Positions 35,650 through 44,928 of a DNA stretch of 64,000 bases are shown piece by piece. The notes under the pieces were generated by a model. It made no database searches and was not told the DNA's origin. It saw nothing but the letters and a program-made list of their open reading frames with translations. Numbering within the stretch: the first letter of the stretch is position 1; every line of letters begins with the position of its first letter. This DNA is from Kaistella sp. 97-N-M2 (lineage in GTDB: Bacteria > Bacteroidota > Bacteroidia > Flavobacteriales > Weeksellaceae), in assembly GCF_021513235.1 (NCBI RefSeq), contig NZ_CP090976.1:1116001-1180000 (forward strand), in the 5' to 3' direction. The position numbers were made by a program, and so were the translations under genes.

Positions 35650-36144
35650 ATGAATCCTTTAAGCGCCTTAAAAACCGAGTTTCAAGAAGAGTATGATATT
35701 ACGAAGAAATTTTTTGACGTTTTCCCGGAGGGAATGAATGAATATGCACCGCATGAAAAGAGCATGAAATTAATGCCGCTCGTTACCCACATCGCCGAGA
35801 TTTTCGGTTGGCCCGAATACATTATGAAAACGGAAAAGTTAGATTTCGCAGCCGGCGATTATCAACCAACTTTTCTGCAGACCAAAGCAGAACTTCAGGA
35901 AAAATTCGAGCAGGACTACGAAAAATCTAAAGCCACACTCGATAAAATGAGTCCGGAAGATTTAGACGGCAGATGGACGATGAATATGGGCGATCAGATT
36001 ATCGCAGATTACACCAAATACAGCGCAATGCGCCATGCGTTGAACCAGATTACGCATCATCGGGCGCAGTTAGGCGTTTACTACCGCTTAAATGATGTGC
36101 CGCTGCCGGCCAGTTACGGACCAAGTGCAGATACCGAGATGTAG
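35650..36144 (+). CDS. DinB family protein
   Basis: 164-residue four-helix bundle of the DinB/YfiT type, metal-binding proteins thought to act as thiol-dependent transferases or hydrolases. The three-His metal site is visible: His in PLVTHIAEIFGWPEYI and the pair in MRHALNQITHHRAQLGVYYR. The ending LNDVPLPASYGPSAD is typical of the subfamily. Monocistronic: TATCTTTA lies about 20 bases before the ATG and a bidirectional terminator follows. Confidence 0.88.
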   Translation: MNPLSALKTEFQEEYDITKKFFDVFPEGMNEYAPHEKSMKLMPLVTHIAEIFGWPEYIMKTEKLDFAAGDYQPTFLQTKAELQEKFEQDYEKSKATLDKMSPEDLDGRWTMNMGDQIIADYTKYSAMRHALNQITHHRAQLGVYYRLNDVPLPASYGPSADTEM

Positions 36145-36160
36145 CTTTTTTTTATAAACA

Positions 36161-36195
36161 AAAGAGCCGTTTTCCCACGAAAACGGCTCTTTTTA
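36161..36195. terminator. Bidirectional terminator between DinB and GLPGLI genes
   Basis: AAGAGCCGTTTT and AAAACGGCTCTT pair perfectly around CCCACG. The reverse GLPGLI stop codon lies in the T run of this hairpin. Confidence 0.85.
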
Positions 36196-37065
36196 GGGCA
36201 CAAGTTCAATCTTATTATTGTTCTGCCGCATTTCCTCCCGCGCGTTTTCTTCCATGGCGCGAAGTACTTCTTTCGGATCCGAAATTTCTTTACCGTTTAT
36301 ATTTATTTTTACTTTGGAATCCGGTCTGGACAGGATTGCGCGCATTCCCTGGACCGGATCGTTTTCGTACTGCTGAAGTTGTTTTACATATTGTTTGCGC
36401 GTAACATCGAGCGGTTTTTTCTTCGTGAAGGGAATTTCTTTTCCTTTCATCTCGATTTCTTCGGCAGGAATTTCGGTCATTTTTTTAATGCCTTTCAGTT
36501 CCATTTTGTGGCTCCCTGTTTCGTCGGAGATTTGTACGATTAGCCCCGGAAGCCCGGAAAACTTGTAGGGTCCGTCCTGGATGGGAACTTCGGTCGTGAA
36601 CCAGGCGGTCCACTTTCGTCCGGCAAATTCGGCTGTGGCTTTTTGAACTTCAAAATCGCTGATTTTCTTTTTCTCCGCAGAAATTTTCCAGAGCGGCTTT
36701 CGGTCTTCCAGCACTTTATAGGAATCGTTTCCCAGCGTAGAAATTAAATAAATCCGGTAATCCGGATAGGTTTTTTCCACCTCATCCGTCACTTCACCGC
36801 CTTGCGAATTTCTTTGCACCGAAATGCTTTTGGAGCCCAACAACATTTGTTTCCTAATGCTTGCGGCAACAACAGAATCGCTTTCGAAACTGCTTTTGCT
36901 GTAATATTTGGAGCCGTTTTTTCCGATGTCGAGATACATCCACTCGGTTTTCAAACTGTCTGCTTTCGTGGAATCCGGCCGGAACCGGTATTCATAGATC
37001 ACGCGTGTTTTTTGGGCGGAAACCATCAAACCAAAAAAGACCAGAAGAAGCGCAAATTTTCTCAT
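36193..37065 (-). CDS. GLPGLI family protein (second copy)
   Basis: 290 residues with signal peptide MRKFALLLVFFGLMVSAQ. It is a clear paralogue of the product at 34620: AGRKWTAWFTTEVPIQDGPY and SGLPGLIVQISDE align almost residue by residue. The C-terminal third differs and is more charged. Its start lies 31 bases after the stop of the outer membrane barrel gene, so the pair is probably one operon; function unknown. Confidence 0.92.
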   Translation of the reverse strand: MRKFALLLVFFGLMVSAQKTRVIYEYRFRPDSTKADSLKTEWMYLDIGKNGSKYYSKSSFESDSVVAASIRKQMLLGSKSISVQRNSQGGEVTDEVEKTYPDYRIYLISTLGNDSYKVLEDRKPLWKISAEKKKISDFEVQKATAEFAGRKWTAWFTTEVPIQDGPYKFSGLPGLIVQISDETGSHKMELKGIKKMTEIPAEEIEMKGKEIPFTKKKPLDVTRKQYVKQLQQYENDPVQGMRAILSRPDSKVKININGKEISDPKEVLRAMEENAREEMRQNNNKIELVP

Positions 37066-37096
37066 TATTTTAAAATTTAAAGTTAACAGCCGGAAT

Positions 37097-39805
37097 TTAT
37101 TTAAAATTAAATTTCACGGCAAACATCACCTGGCTTGGACGCAACTGCATTCTGGTATAGTCGTCGGACGTTGTATTGGTTGAAAATCTTTCGAAAACTT
37201 TTCTGTTCGCAATATTCATCCATTTAACTTCAAAATCAACCTTCTTTTTGGCCCACGTATATTGGTAAGACACGTCGAAGAAAGCATTGTTATAGCTCGT
37301 TAAATTATTCCCGGAATTGATTTGGTCCCAGTTAAAACCAATCGTATGATTTTCGAGCGGATAAAAAAACGTGCTCAAATTATGGTTGAAGCCGGAGTTT
37401 TTCGAATTGTTAAACACATTTACCTGATGGCTCCAGGAAAAAGATAAATTATAATCCACACTCATCCAGGAAAAATAGGTGTTGTTAAACTTCAGGCCGG
37501 CACTCTGCGACGTATTTTTATTCACAAAGAAATATTCGGTATTGGCCTGGTCCGTAGTTAAAGCATCCGATTTGGAAAGCGTATTGCTGAAGCTTAATGA
37601 AGCATTTGTTTTGAACTTCGGAAAATATTTTCCCACTTCTGCACCTGCTGAACTGGAATTGCTTTGATTATCGCGCTCCGTAAAGTTGGTTAAAATAAAA
37701 CCCGACCCGTCATTAAGGGAATTCCCGATAATATTTCGGTTGGTGAGGCTGTAGCGGTAGCTCACATTAAAAAATAAATTGTTCAAAGGATTCCGATATT
37801 CAATCTTCGAACCCGCGGATTTCGACGTCGTTTCGGGAATTGGATTGTTGGCAGACATCGCAGAAGGCGAGGTTGGACTCGAAAATATAAAGCCGGCGTA
37901 GCTGTCTCTCGTGCTGCCGTAATTGTAGTTCAAATTGGCGCTGGCACTGGCTTTCCAAAAAGACGCAAACGAATATTGCGCGTAAAACGACGGCTCAAAG
38001 GTAAGTTTATTGATGTTTTTCGAAACGTTCCGCTCCGCATCGTCTGCTTTGATACTATTAAAATTGAAAGGAAACTGCGAGTAAAGCAACCATGCGTCGC
38101 CTTTGTAGTTCACGCCCAAAGAGGCGTAAGGAACAACATTGGTGTATTTCAGATCGTTCGCGTAATCCCCGCCATAAGGCGAAACGGCTCCGTTCGTTAC
38201 AGTCGAAAACACGGAGGTAAGCTGATCATTGGAAAAGTTGAGACCAACCTCGGGTGTGAAGGTCCATTTTTTCGCAGAAAATCCAACGCTTGCGGAATGG
38301 TTGATCTCCAAAGATTTGATTCTTAAATTTTGGCGCACCGCATCGGTGTTTTCGAAAAGAAACTCCTGGTTATTTGTAGAATCCAAATCCTTAAATTTAA
38401 GATAGGAAGAAGGCGTAATCTCCAGCGTTTGATGGTCATCCTGATAACTAATGTAGGACATGAAGTTAACGAGTTTTTCTTTCCAGGGAATAATGGTGCT
38501 CAGGGAATTTTGAAAAGAAGAGGTCGGCGATTCGATAGCCTCGGCTCCGTCGCGGTTTCCGTAGATATCGTTTCTGTTCACAACGGCGCGGTCGGCATTC
38601 CAGAACTGAGAGAAAGTCGTTACGTTCTTAAAAAATCCTTTTTTTGCATTTTTTGTAAAGATGACTTCGCCTTTCGCTTTGTCGGTATAAAAATGATTTA
38701 AAATATTGGTAAAATATTTCGTGTTATAAAGGAAATTGTTCGTCTCCGTGTAAGATTCGCGGGAAACGGCATTGTTCGTGTAACTGGCGTTGGCTTTCAG
38801 TTCCCAGTCTTTATTTTCGAAGGGATTCGTCAGCAGGTTGGCCGATAAATAATGCACATTGTTCATCAAATATCGCTTTTCCGGGAGATTTGGCGCGGAG
38901 GCATTTTCCACACTGAGCCAGTCGTTTTGGGAAACGTTGCCGCGTCTGCCTTCGTACCGGTTTCCAAAAGAAAGAATATTCCCCTCATTTTCTACGGTTT
39001 CGCCGTTGTTGTTTGTTTTATAGTTGACGACCCACTGGTTTTTCTGTCCGAAAAACATTGGCGTCAGCTTTAGGTTCCAGAGCCAGGGTTCGCCAAAACC
39101 GGTTCCCGCTTCGCCCCGGCCTGTCATCGTTACGCTTTTTTTCAGTTTCACGTTGATGGCGGCATTTTCGGAGGGAACTTTATCCTGAAGGATTTTCACG
39201 GGTTGGTGATTTTCCATTACTTCTACTTTTTGCACGGCATCTTTCGGCAAAGAATTGTTGATGGTTCCGTACCCGCCTTCCATAAGGTCTTTTCCGTTCA
39301 CATAAAATTTATTGATGGGTTCGCCCTGATAAAGCACGGTGCCATCGGTATTGACCTCAATTCCCGGAATCTTCTTTAAAACATCGGCCAATGTTCGGTC
39401 TGCTTTGCTTTCGAAGGCTTTTAAATCGTAAGAAATTGTGTCTCCTTTTTTCGTGATCAGTTTCGTTTTTAATTTTACCTCTTTAATTTCTGTGGCATCA
39501 GACTCCATACTGAAATTAAGATTCTGCGTTTGGTTTTTAATGGTTTTGAGAAGTGGTTTTTGGTTGAACGCTTTGATTTTTAAATCAACATTCGGTTCGG
39601 CAGAAGTGAAAGTCACCTTATATTCGCCCTTCGAATTCGAAATGGAAAAAGCCATGATCGCGTCTTTTCCCTGTTCTTCAACGGTTACACTGGCACTCGG
39701 AATTGGTTGTCCGTCCGCATCGGTAATTTTTCCCGTAACTACAGATTGGGCATTTGCGAGAATTGCAAAGAAAAAGGCAAAGAAAAAAGTGGAAAGTGCT
39801 CTCAT
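37097..39805 (-). CDS. Outer membrane beta-barrel protein with CarboxypepD_reg-like domain
   Basis: 902 residues. Signal peptide MRALSTFFFAFFFAILANAQ, then a CarboxypepD_reg-like beta-sandwich (VVTGKITDADGQPIPSASVTV, about residues 21-105), a plug-like domain (KKIPGIEVNTDGTVLYQGEP, about 140-220) and a long C-terminal barrel ending in VMFAVKFNFK with terminal aromatic. This is the TonB-dependent-receptor-like family without an obvious TonB box or SusD partner. It is paired with a GLPGLI gene downstream. Ligand unknown. Confidence 0.9.
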   Translation of the reverse strand: MRALSTFFFAFFFAILANAQSVVTGKITDADGQPIPSASVTVEEQGKDAIMAFSISNSKGEYKVTFTSAEPNVDLKIKAFNQKPLLKTIKNQTQNLNFSMESDATEIKEVKLKTKLITKKGDTISYDLKAFESKADRTLADVLKKIPGIEVNTDGTVLYQGEPINKFYVNGKDLMEGGYGTINNSLPKDAVQKVEVMENHQPVKILQDKVPSENAAINVKLKKSVTMTGRGEAGTGFGEPWLWNLKLTPMFFGQKNQWVVNYKTNNNGETVENEGNILSFGNRYEGRRGNVSQNDWLSVENASAPNLPEKRYLMNNVHYLSANLLTNPFENKDWELKANASYTNNAVSRESYTETNNFLYNTKYFTNILNHFYTDKAKGEVIFTKNAKKGFFKNVTTFSQFWNADRAVVNRNDIYGNRDGAEAIESPTSSFQNSLSTIIPWKEKLVNFMSYISYQDDHQTLEITPSSYLKFKDLDSTNNQEFLFENTDAVRQNLRIKSLEINHSASVGFSAKKWTFTPEVGLNFSNDQLTSVFSTVTNGAVSPYGGDYANDLKYTNVVPYASLGVNYKGDAWLLYSQFPFNFNSIKADDAERNVSKNINKLTFEPSFYAQYSFASFWKASASANLNYNYGSTRDSYAGFIFSSPTSPSAMSANNPIPETTSKSAGSKIEYRNPLNNLFFNVSYRYSLTNRNIIGNSLNDGSGFILTNFTERDNQSNSSSAGAEVGKYFPKFKTNASLSFSNTLSKSDALTTDQANTEYFFVNKNTSQSAGLKFNNTYFSWMSVDYNLSFSWSHQVNVFNNSKNSGFNHNLSTFFYPLENHTIGFNWDQINSGNNLTSYNNAFFDVSYQYTWAKKKVDFEVKWMNIANRKVFERFSTNTTSDDYTRMQLRPSQVMFAVKFNFK

Positions 39806-39918
39806 GAATTTGTTTTTGAAATTAGTACTCCTTTCGGAATATTTGTTACAGAATACCCTTTGGGCACGATAAACGAGGCTTCGTTCAAGCCGGCATTGGC
39901 ATTGATAAAAACTATCAT
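39802..39918 (-). CDS. Possible 38-residue leader ORF coupled to the outer membrane barrel gene
   Basis: ATG at 39918 opens 38 codons whose TGA overlaps the barrel gene ATG in ATGA. The product begins MIVFINANAGLNEASF, has no recognisable family, and is not a signal peptide. A TATTTTTA sequence (39931-39938, reverse strand) just upstream is close to the -7 consensus. It may be a leader peptide or a chance frame; its reality is unproven. Confidence 0.3.
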   Translation of the reverse strand: MIVFINANAGLNEASFIVPKGYSVTNIPKGVLISKTNS

Positions 39919-39946
39919 TTTTTCAGCACTTAAAAATAGTTTTTCC

Positions 39947-39954
39947 TATTTTTG
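39947..39954 (+). promoter_or_regulatory. Putative -7 promoter box for the JmjC-like gene
   Basis: TATTTTTG matches TAnnTTTG, 19 bases before the ATG at 39974; this argues against longer upstream starts. Confidence 0.5.
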
Positions 39955-39973
39955 TCACTTAACATTTATTAAT

Positions 39974-40855
39974 ATGGGACTTCATTTAACGCCAATTGAT
40001 GTGGTAGAAGACATTTCGAAGGAAGAGTTTCGGGAAAAATACTTACTTCCAAGAAAGCCGGTGGTGCTTCGAAACATGGCAAAAAATTGGCCCGCGTACC
40101 AGAAATGGACCATGGAGTACATGAAAGAGATGGTGGGCGATGTGGAAGTTCCCCTTTACGATTCCTCCAAGGCAGATCCTTCTGCGCCAATCAATTCGTC
40201 GGCAACGAAGATGAAGTTTACAGATTACATCGATCTCATCAAGGAAAAACCGACAGATCTTCGAATTTTTCTTTTTGATCCCATTAAGACAGCTCCTAAA
40301 CTTTTGGAGGATTATATTTCGCCGAAAGATTTAATGGGTGGCTTTTTAGATAAATATCCGAATATGTTTTTTGGCGGAAAGGGTTCGGAAACCTTTCTGC
40401 ATTATGATATTGATATGGCGCATATTTTTCACACGCATTTTAACGGCAGGAAGCACATTCTGCTTTTCGATTATAAATGGAAAGACCGCCTTTATCAAAT
40501 CCCTTACGCCACCTATGCACTGGAAGATTACGATATCTCCAATCCGGATTTTGAAAAATTTCCCGCCTTGGATGGCGTGGTAGGCATTGAGTGTTTTCTG
40601 GAACATGGCGACACTTTATTTATGCCCACAGGCTGGTGGCACTATATGCGCTATCTGGACGGAAGTTTTTCCATTTCGCAGCGAGCCTGGGACCGGTCCT
40701 GGAGTGTTAAGGCGCATTCGCTTTGGAATTTAACGGTTCAGCGAAACTTAGATAACTTTATGAAAGGAAAATTTAAGAATAAATACATGGACTGGAAAGA
40801 GAAAAAAGCCATCCAAAGAGCCGAATATGCGCTGAAAAATGGTCTTCCAAAATAA
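39974..40855 (+). CDS. Cupin-like (JmjC-type) Fe(II)/2-oxoglutarate oxygenase family protein
   Basis: 293 residues from the ATG at 39974, placed by the -7 box. The protein begins like FIH-type hydroxylases (KYLLPRKPVVLRNMAKNWPA) and has the iron-binding HxD in ETFLHYDIDMAH and the second His in GDTLFMPTGWWHYM. The family hydroxylates protein side chains or tRNA; the target is unknown. It is divergent from the barrel gene and ends at a bidirectional terminator. Confidence 0.87.
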   Translation: MGLHLTPIDVVEDISKEEFREKYLLPRKPVVLRNMAKNWPAYQKWTMEYMKEMVGDVEVPLYDSSKADPSAPINSSATKMKFTDYIDLIKEKPTDLRIFLFDPIKTAPKLLEDYISPKDLMGGFLDKYPNMFFGGKGSETFLHYDIDMAHIFHTHFNGRKHILLFDYKWKDRLYQIPYATYALEDYDISNPDFEKFPALDGVVGIECFLEHGDTLFMPTGWWHYMRYLDGSFSISQRAWDRSWSVKAHSLWNLTVQRNLDNFMKGKFKNKYMDWKEKKAIQRAEYALKNGLPK

Positions 40856-40857
40856 AT

Positions 40858-40894
40858 AAAAACGCTTTTAGAATTTTCCTAAAAGCGTTTTTTC
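40858..40894. terminator. Bidirectional terminator between JmjC-like and DoxX genes
   Basis: AAAACGCTTTTAG and CTAAAAGCGTTTT pair around AATTTTC, followed by T on one strand and T on the other. Confidence 0.85.
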
Positions 40895-40897
40895 ATG

Positions 40898-41287
40898 TTA
40901 TTTTCTTTTGAAGAGTTGCAGCGCAGTGGTGGAATACAGCGCGATAAAAATTAAAACAGGTTGAAAGAAGAGGCGGATTAGTCTTTTGGTATCTGTATTT
41001 AAGCCAAAGCCATCGCGATGCCCGGTATATTGCGCGATGTTTCCGGGAAAAACAAGAATGTAAAAAACCGCCAGGGCGAAACCGACATGCATCCGGTATT
41101 TTTTAAGAAAGATTATACCGAGGCCTAACAGAATCTCCACAACGCCGGAGGCCAACACCACGAAATCTTTCGAAAAAGGAATCCAGTCCGGAACCTGCGC
41201 CTGAAAAGTTTCGCGCGCGTACGTCATATGACCGATTCCGGCCAATAGCATAAAGGCGCCTAAAGCAATTCGCAGAAAATTTTTCAT
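40898..41287 (-). CDS. DoxX family membrane protein
   Basis: 129 residues from the ATG at 41287, one base after the poxB stop. Four membrane helices are visible (ALGAFMLLAGIGHM, VLASGVVEILLGLGIIFL, GFALAVFYILVFPGNIA, FFQPVLIFIALYSTTAL). The DoxX family is named for an archaeal terminal oxidase subunit but most bacterial members are uncharacterised. Its tight coupling with a PoxB-like quinone-linked enzyme suggests a redox role, by inference only. Confidence 0.85.
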   Translation of the reverse strand: MKNFLRIALGAFMLLAGIGHMTYARETFQAQVPDWIPFSKDFVVLASGVVEILLGLGIIFLKKYRMHVGFALAVFYILVFPGNIAQYTGHRDGFGLNTDTKRLIRLFFQPVLIFIALYSTTALQLFKRK

Positions 41288-41288
41288 C

Positions 41289-43028
41289 TTAAAGAATTTC
41301 GCTGATGTGCCCTGCATTGGACGAAATAGAATCTCCAATTTCTTTAAATCGTCCTAAACCGACTTTTTTCATCATCGATACAACGAAACCTTTCATTTGA
41401 GAAATTTCGATGTGCGGTGGCATTGCCAATGCGCTCGGATCAGTATAAATATTTATTAAAGCCGGCCCGTCGTGGTCGAAAAATGCTTTCAAAGAACTTT
41501 CTGCTTTTGAAGGGTCTTTCAACTCGAAACCGCGGATATTCATAAGTTCTGCGATCTTATCGAAGGGCGGATTAACCATATCGGTCTGCCAGTTTACATA
41601 ACCTTCCACTTCCATTTCCAGTTTCACCATGCCCAGAGAGCGGTTGTTGAAAACAATGATTTTGATTGGAAACTGATACTGCATAACCGTCGCCAAGTCG
41701 CCCATCAACATGGATAAACCGCCGTCGCCGCACATTGCAACCACCTGTCTTCCTGTGCGTGAAGCTGCTGCGCCAATCGCCATCGGCATTGCGTTAGCCA
41801 TGGAACCATGATTGAAGGAACCCGTAAGATATCTGTTTTTCTTTCCTTTGATAAATCGTGCCGCCCAAACAGAAGTCATTCCGGTGTCGACCGTAAAAAT
41901 GGCATCATCCGTCGCCAAGTTGTCAATAATTTCAGCGATATATTCGGGTTGAATTTCGCCTTTATCGCCTTGCTTGTCGGCAAAATTCTGCAAGCTTTCT
42001 TCGGAATTCTGATAGGCTTCGCGCATTTCTTTTAAAAACGAACCGTCCGCATTTTCTTTAAGTTTTGGCAACAATGCCGTAAGTGTATCTTTGATGTCGC
42101 CGGCATACCCAAAATCTACTTTTGCTCTTCTGCCAATCCTTTCGGCTTTAAGGTCGATCTGCACAATTTTATTGTCTTCCGGTAAAAACTCAACATAAGG
42201 AAAATCGGTGCCTAAAAGAAACAGAACATCTGCCTTGTTGCAGGCTTCGTAGCCGGAAGGGTTCCCGAGCAGGCCGTTCATTCCCACCGCATGTTCGTTA
42301 TCTTCGGTATCGAAAAATATTTTTCCGCGGAAAGAATAGCCCATCGGAGCTTTCAAAACTTTGGCGAGTGTTTTGGTTTCTTCGATGGCATCTTTACAGC
42401 CGTGACCGCAAAAAAGTGTGATTTTTTTGTTTGAATTTAAAAGTTCCGCGAGTTCATCCAATTTTTCCTCCGTCGGACGAAAAACCGATTTCGTAAAATA
42501 ATTTTGCGTAGAAGTAACAATTTCTTCGGCCTTTGCAGAAGCAACATCGCCGGGCAATCCGAGGACCGCCACACCTTTTTCGGAGATGGCTGTCTGGATG
42601 GCCGTCTGGATCATATGCGAAAACTGCTTTGGCGTGTTGGCGACGTAAACAAATTTGGAACAATCCTGAAATAAGTAGAAAGGATTGGTTTCCTGAAAAT
42701 TATCCTGTCCCATTTTCGTCGTTTCGATGGTGCTTGCAATGGCGATAACAGGATTTCCCGCGCGGTTTGCATCATACAAACCATTGATGAGATGCACGTG
42801 GCCCGGTCCGGAACTTCCCATGCAACATCCAATACCGTTCAGTTCGGCATCCATCGAAGCAGCATAAGCGCCTGCTTCTTCGTGCCGAACGTGAATCCAC
42901 TCCAGTCGTCCGTCGCGCCGGATGGCATCGTTCACAGGATTAAGACTGTCGCCTGTGATTGCATAGACACGGCGCACCCCTGCATTATAAAGATTTTCAA
43001 CTAAGAGATCTGAAACATTTTTTGACAT
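41289..43028 (-). CDS. poxB: Thiamine-dependent pyruvate dehydrogenase/oxidase (PoxB-like)
   Basis: 579 residues with the three-domain fold of ThDP enzymes: N-terminal PYR domain with the activating Glu in HVRHEEAGAYAAS, central FAD-type domain, and C-terminal PP domain with the ThDP motif MCGDGGLSMLMGDLAT..NN. It most resembles quinone-dependent pyruvate dehydrogenase, which oxidises pyruvate to acetate and CO2. The C-terminus (MPPHIEISQMKGF onward) is amphipathic as in PoxB membrane-binding peptides. Pyruvate oxidase making acetyl phosphate is the main alternative. Cotranscribed with DoxX. Confidence 0.85.
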   Translation of the reverse strand: MSKNVSDLLVENLYNAGVRRVYAITGDSLNPVNDAIRRDGRLEWIHVRHEEAGAYAASMDAELNGIGCCMGSSGPGHVHLINGLYDANRAGNPVIAIASTIETTKMGQDNFQETNPFYLFQDCSKFVYVANTPKQFSHMIQTAIQTAISEKGVAVLGLPGDVASAKAEEIVTSTQNYFTKSVFRPTEEKLDELAELLNSNKKITLFCGHGCKDAIEETKTLAKVLKAPMGYSFRGKIFFDTEDNEHAVGMNGLLGNPSGYEACNKADVLFLLGTDFPYVEFLPEDNKIVQIDLKAERIGRRAKVDFGYAGDIKDTLTALLPKLKENADGSFLKEMREAYQNSEESLQNFADKQGDKGEIQPEYIAEIIDNLATDDAIFTVDTGMTSVWAARFIKGKKNRYLTGSFNHGSMANAMPMAIGAAASRTGRQVVAMCGDGGLSMLMGDLATVMQYQFPIKIIVFNNRSLGMVKLEMEVEGYVNWQTDMVNPPFDKIAELMNIRGFELKDPSKAESSLKAFFDHDGPALINIYTDPSALAMPPHIEISQMKGFVVSMMKKVGLGRFKEIGDSISSNAGHISEIL

Positions 43029-43126
43029 AATTTTACATTTAGAATTTATCCTGATGAAAAAACAATGCCGAATTAGAGACGAAAACCTTTAATATTCCGT
43101 TCACTGAAGCTAGAATTTGAGGTCAT

Positions 43127-44824
43127 TTACAAAATCCGGAAAATCGGATAGGCGGCGACGCTTCCTTCGTAATAATCGGAATGTTTGTAGATCCAGTCCA
43201 GCTGCACCCTTGCATCCTTTGCCATTTCAGGGTTCGCCACTTTTTCAAACTCAAAAGCGGTTCTTAAAACCTGATTTTTTTTAAGAAGTTCTGCAGCGGT
43301 ATCTTCAAAAACATAATCGGAATAATATTCTTTCTGCCCCAAGATTCCATCGAAAAAGTTCCAGTTAAAAAAGGAATCGGTGCCTTCCGGCTCCAAAGTT
43401 TCCAGCAGATATTTCACGCCGTTTTGTTTTGTAGAAACCAAAAAATCTCCTTTTTGGAAGTGATGGTTTTTGGTTTCGGATTTTACATGCGTATCATAAT
43501 GGACGTAATGACCTTCGTAAGGATTTTTCACCGTTTTATATGCTGAAATGGTATATTTCTGCGCAAAAATGGTAGAATCCTGCTGAATTTGTTTGGTTTG
43601 AATATTGTTCTTCTTCAGATATTCCACAACCTTACGTTCCGATTTTGGGATGACATAATAGGCCGGAATGGCGATTTCTTTCGCAGGAATATAGTTATCG
43701 TAAAACTTTACTTTTCTGGTGAAAGGTTTGTTTCTGTCGTAGAAAAGCCGGGGTTTTCCCGAAACCTCACTTGTTTTTTTTCCGGCTTCGTAGCCTTTAA
43801 AATCGATCATTTTGAAAGTTGTACTGTCCAGTTTCCACTGGATTGCATATTTCATTTTCGGCTGATAATCCTGCAGGCTTTCTGCCATCAATTTTTGAAT
43901 TTCTTCTGAATTTTTTTCCGTGTACTTAATGGAACTCAACATGTTTTCATAGGTTGCGAGAACGCGGTCTTTGTAGGGCTTCAGCATATGCGTTTCCGCC
44001 ACGGTTCCCATCGTGTTGAAAAGTGCCGTATAACCTGTAGCGTAGCGCGGCGAATCCATAAAAGCGGGAAAACCTTCGTCGGGCGAATCGCCATGGATAT
44101 TAACGTAAGGCGTTGTTAAGATCCCCTGCTTTTCCAGATTTTGTAATATTGCCGGCTGCATCTTTTGGTTGAAATAGTTTCCCAGTTTTTTTCCCAAACG
44201 TTCCTTATTCGTCGAAATGTAAGTGAACAAATATTGATAATCGGCGCCGTTGGACACATGATTGTCAATAAAATAAATCGGTTTAAAATGCTGGAATATC
44301 TGTTGGAAGGCCTTCGCGTTCTCTGTATCGTTTTTGATGAAATCCCGGTTCAGATCGTAGTTCCGGGCGTTTCCGCGGAAACCGTATTCTTCCGGACCGT
44401 TTTGGTTGGCGCGGCTGTATTTTCCGCGGCGTAACATGCCGGAAATATTGTAGGCTTCGACGGCGACAATCTTTAAGTTTTGAACTTTAATTTTTCCCGT
44501 GGCAAAATTGCGCATCATCATCATTGTTGCATCGATGCCGTCGGGTTCGCCGGGATGAATTCCGTTATTGATAAGGATTGTTGGTCTGTTTTTATCTGCC
44601 GATGCATTATAAATCACGACACGAATCGGTTCGCCATTATCGTCGGTGCCAAAAGATTCTACCGTGATGGTGGGAAAATTTTTCGCCAGCTCCTCGTAGA
44701 AGCTCACCATCTCCGCGTACGTTGTGGTTTGGTTGCCGTTGCCTTTTTCGTAAGGGGTCTGGAGCTGGGTTTGGGAGAGAACAGAGGCGGAAATAAAAAG
44801 GAGAAGTGCCGATAGAAATTTCAT
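43127..44824 (-). CDS. M14 family zinc metallocarboxypeptidase, exported
   Basis: 565 residues. Signal peptide MKFLSALLLFISASVLSQ. Zinc ligands: HxxE in NNGIHPGEPDG and a later His in FIDNHVSNGAD; the catalytic Glu is probably in GTVAETHML. The remainder is an extra C-terminal domain not needed for the fold. It trims amino acids from peptides, perhaps cell-wall derived. Reverse strand, single gene, about 100 bases from poxB. Confidence 0.87.
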   Translation of the reverse strand: MKFLSALLLFISASVLSQTQLQTPYEKGNGNQTTTYAEMVSFYEELAKNFPTITVESFGTDDNGEPIRVVIYNASADKNRPTILINNGIHPGEPDGIDATMMMMRNFATGKIKVQNLKIVAVEAYNISGMLRRGKYSRANQNGPEEYGFRGNARNYDLNRDFIKNDTENAKAFQQIFQHFKPIYFIDNHVSNGADYQYLFTYISTNKERLGKKLGNYFNQKMQPAILQNLEKQGILTTPYVNIHGDSPDEGFPAFMDSPRYATGYTALFNTMGTVAETHMLKPYKDRVLATYENMLSSIKYTEKNSEEIQKLMAESLQDYQPKMKYAIQWKLDSTTFKMIDFKGYEAGKKTSEVSGKPRLFYDRNKPFTRKVKFYDNYIPAKEIAIPAYYVIPKSERKVVEYLKKNNIQTKQIQQDSTIFAQKYTISAYKTVKNPYEGHYVHYDTHVKSETKNHHFQKGDFLVSTKQNGVKYLLETLEPEGTDSFFNWNFFDGILGQKEYYSDYVFEDTAAELLKKNQVLRTAFEFEKVANPEMAKDARVQLDWIYKHSDYYEGSVAAYPIFRIL

Positions 44825-44865
44825 GGGATTCAGTTGTAATTTAAGTTGAGAACGAATTTAAATAA

Positions 44866-44892
44866 AAAATTCCTGAACGAATCCAGGAATTA
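44866..44892 (-). terminator. Terminator after lepA and repeat copy B
   Basis: AATTCCTG and CAGGAATT pair around AACGAATC; on the reverse strand a T run follows. It lies beyond the repeat, so the repeat is within the lepA 3' untranslated RNA. Confidence 0.7.
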
Positions 44893-44928
44893 TATATATT
44901 GACCGAAATTTTAAAGAAGCGAAAATCT

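Noticed and set aside
39707-39973. Upstream extension of the JmjC-like gene by 89 codons
   Set aside because: It would overlap the start of the divergent barrel gene and include the -7 box at 39947; the ATG at 39974 fits family N-termini.
40898-41287. DoxX as a true terminal quinol oxidase subunit
   Set aside because: Only the small DoxX fold is present and no DoxD or haem protein is nearby, so the name is used for the family only.
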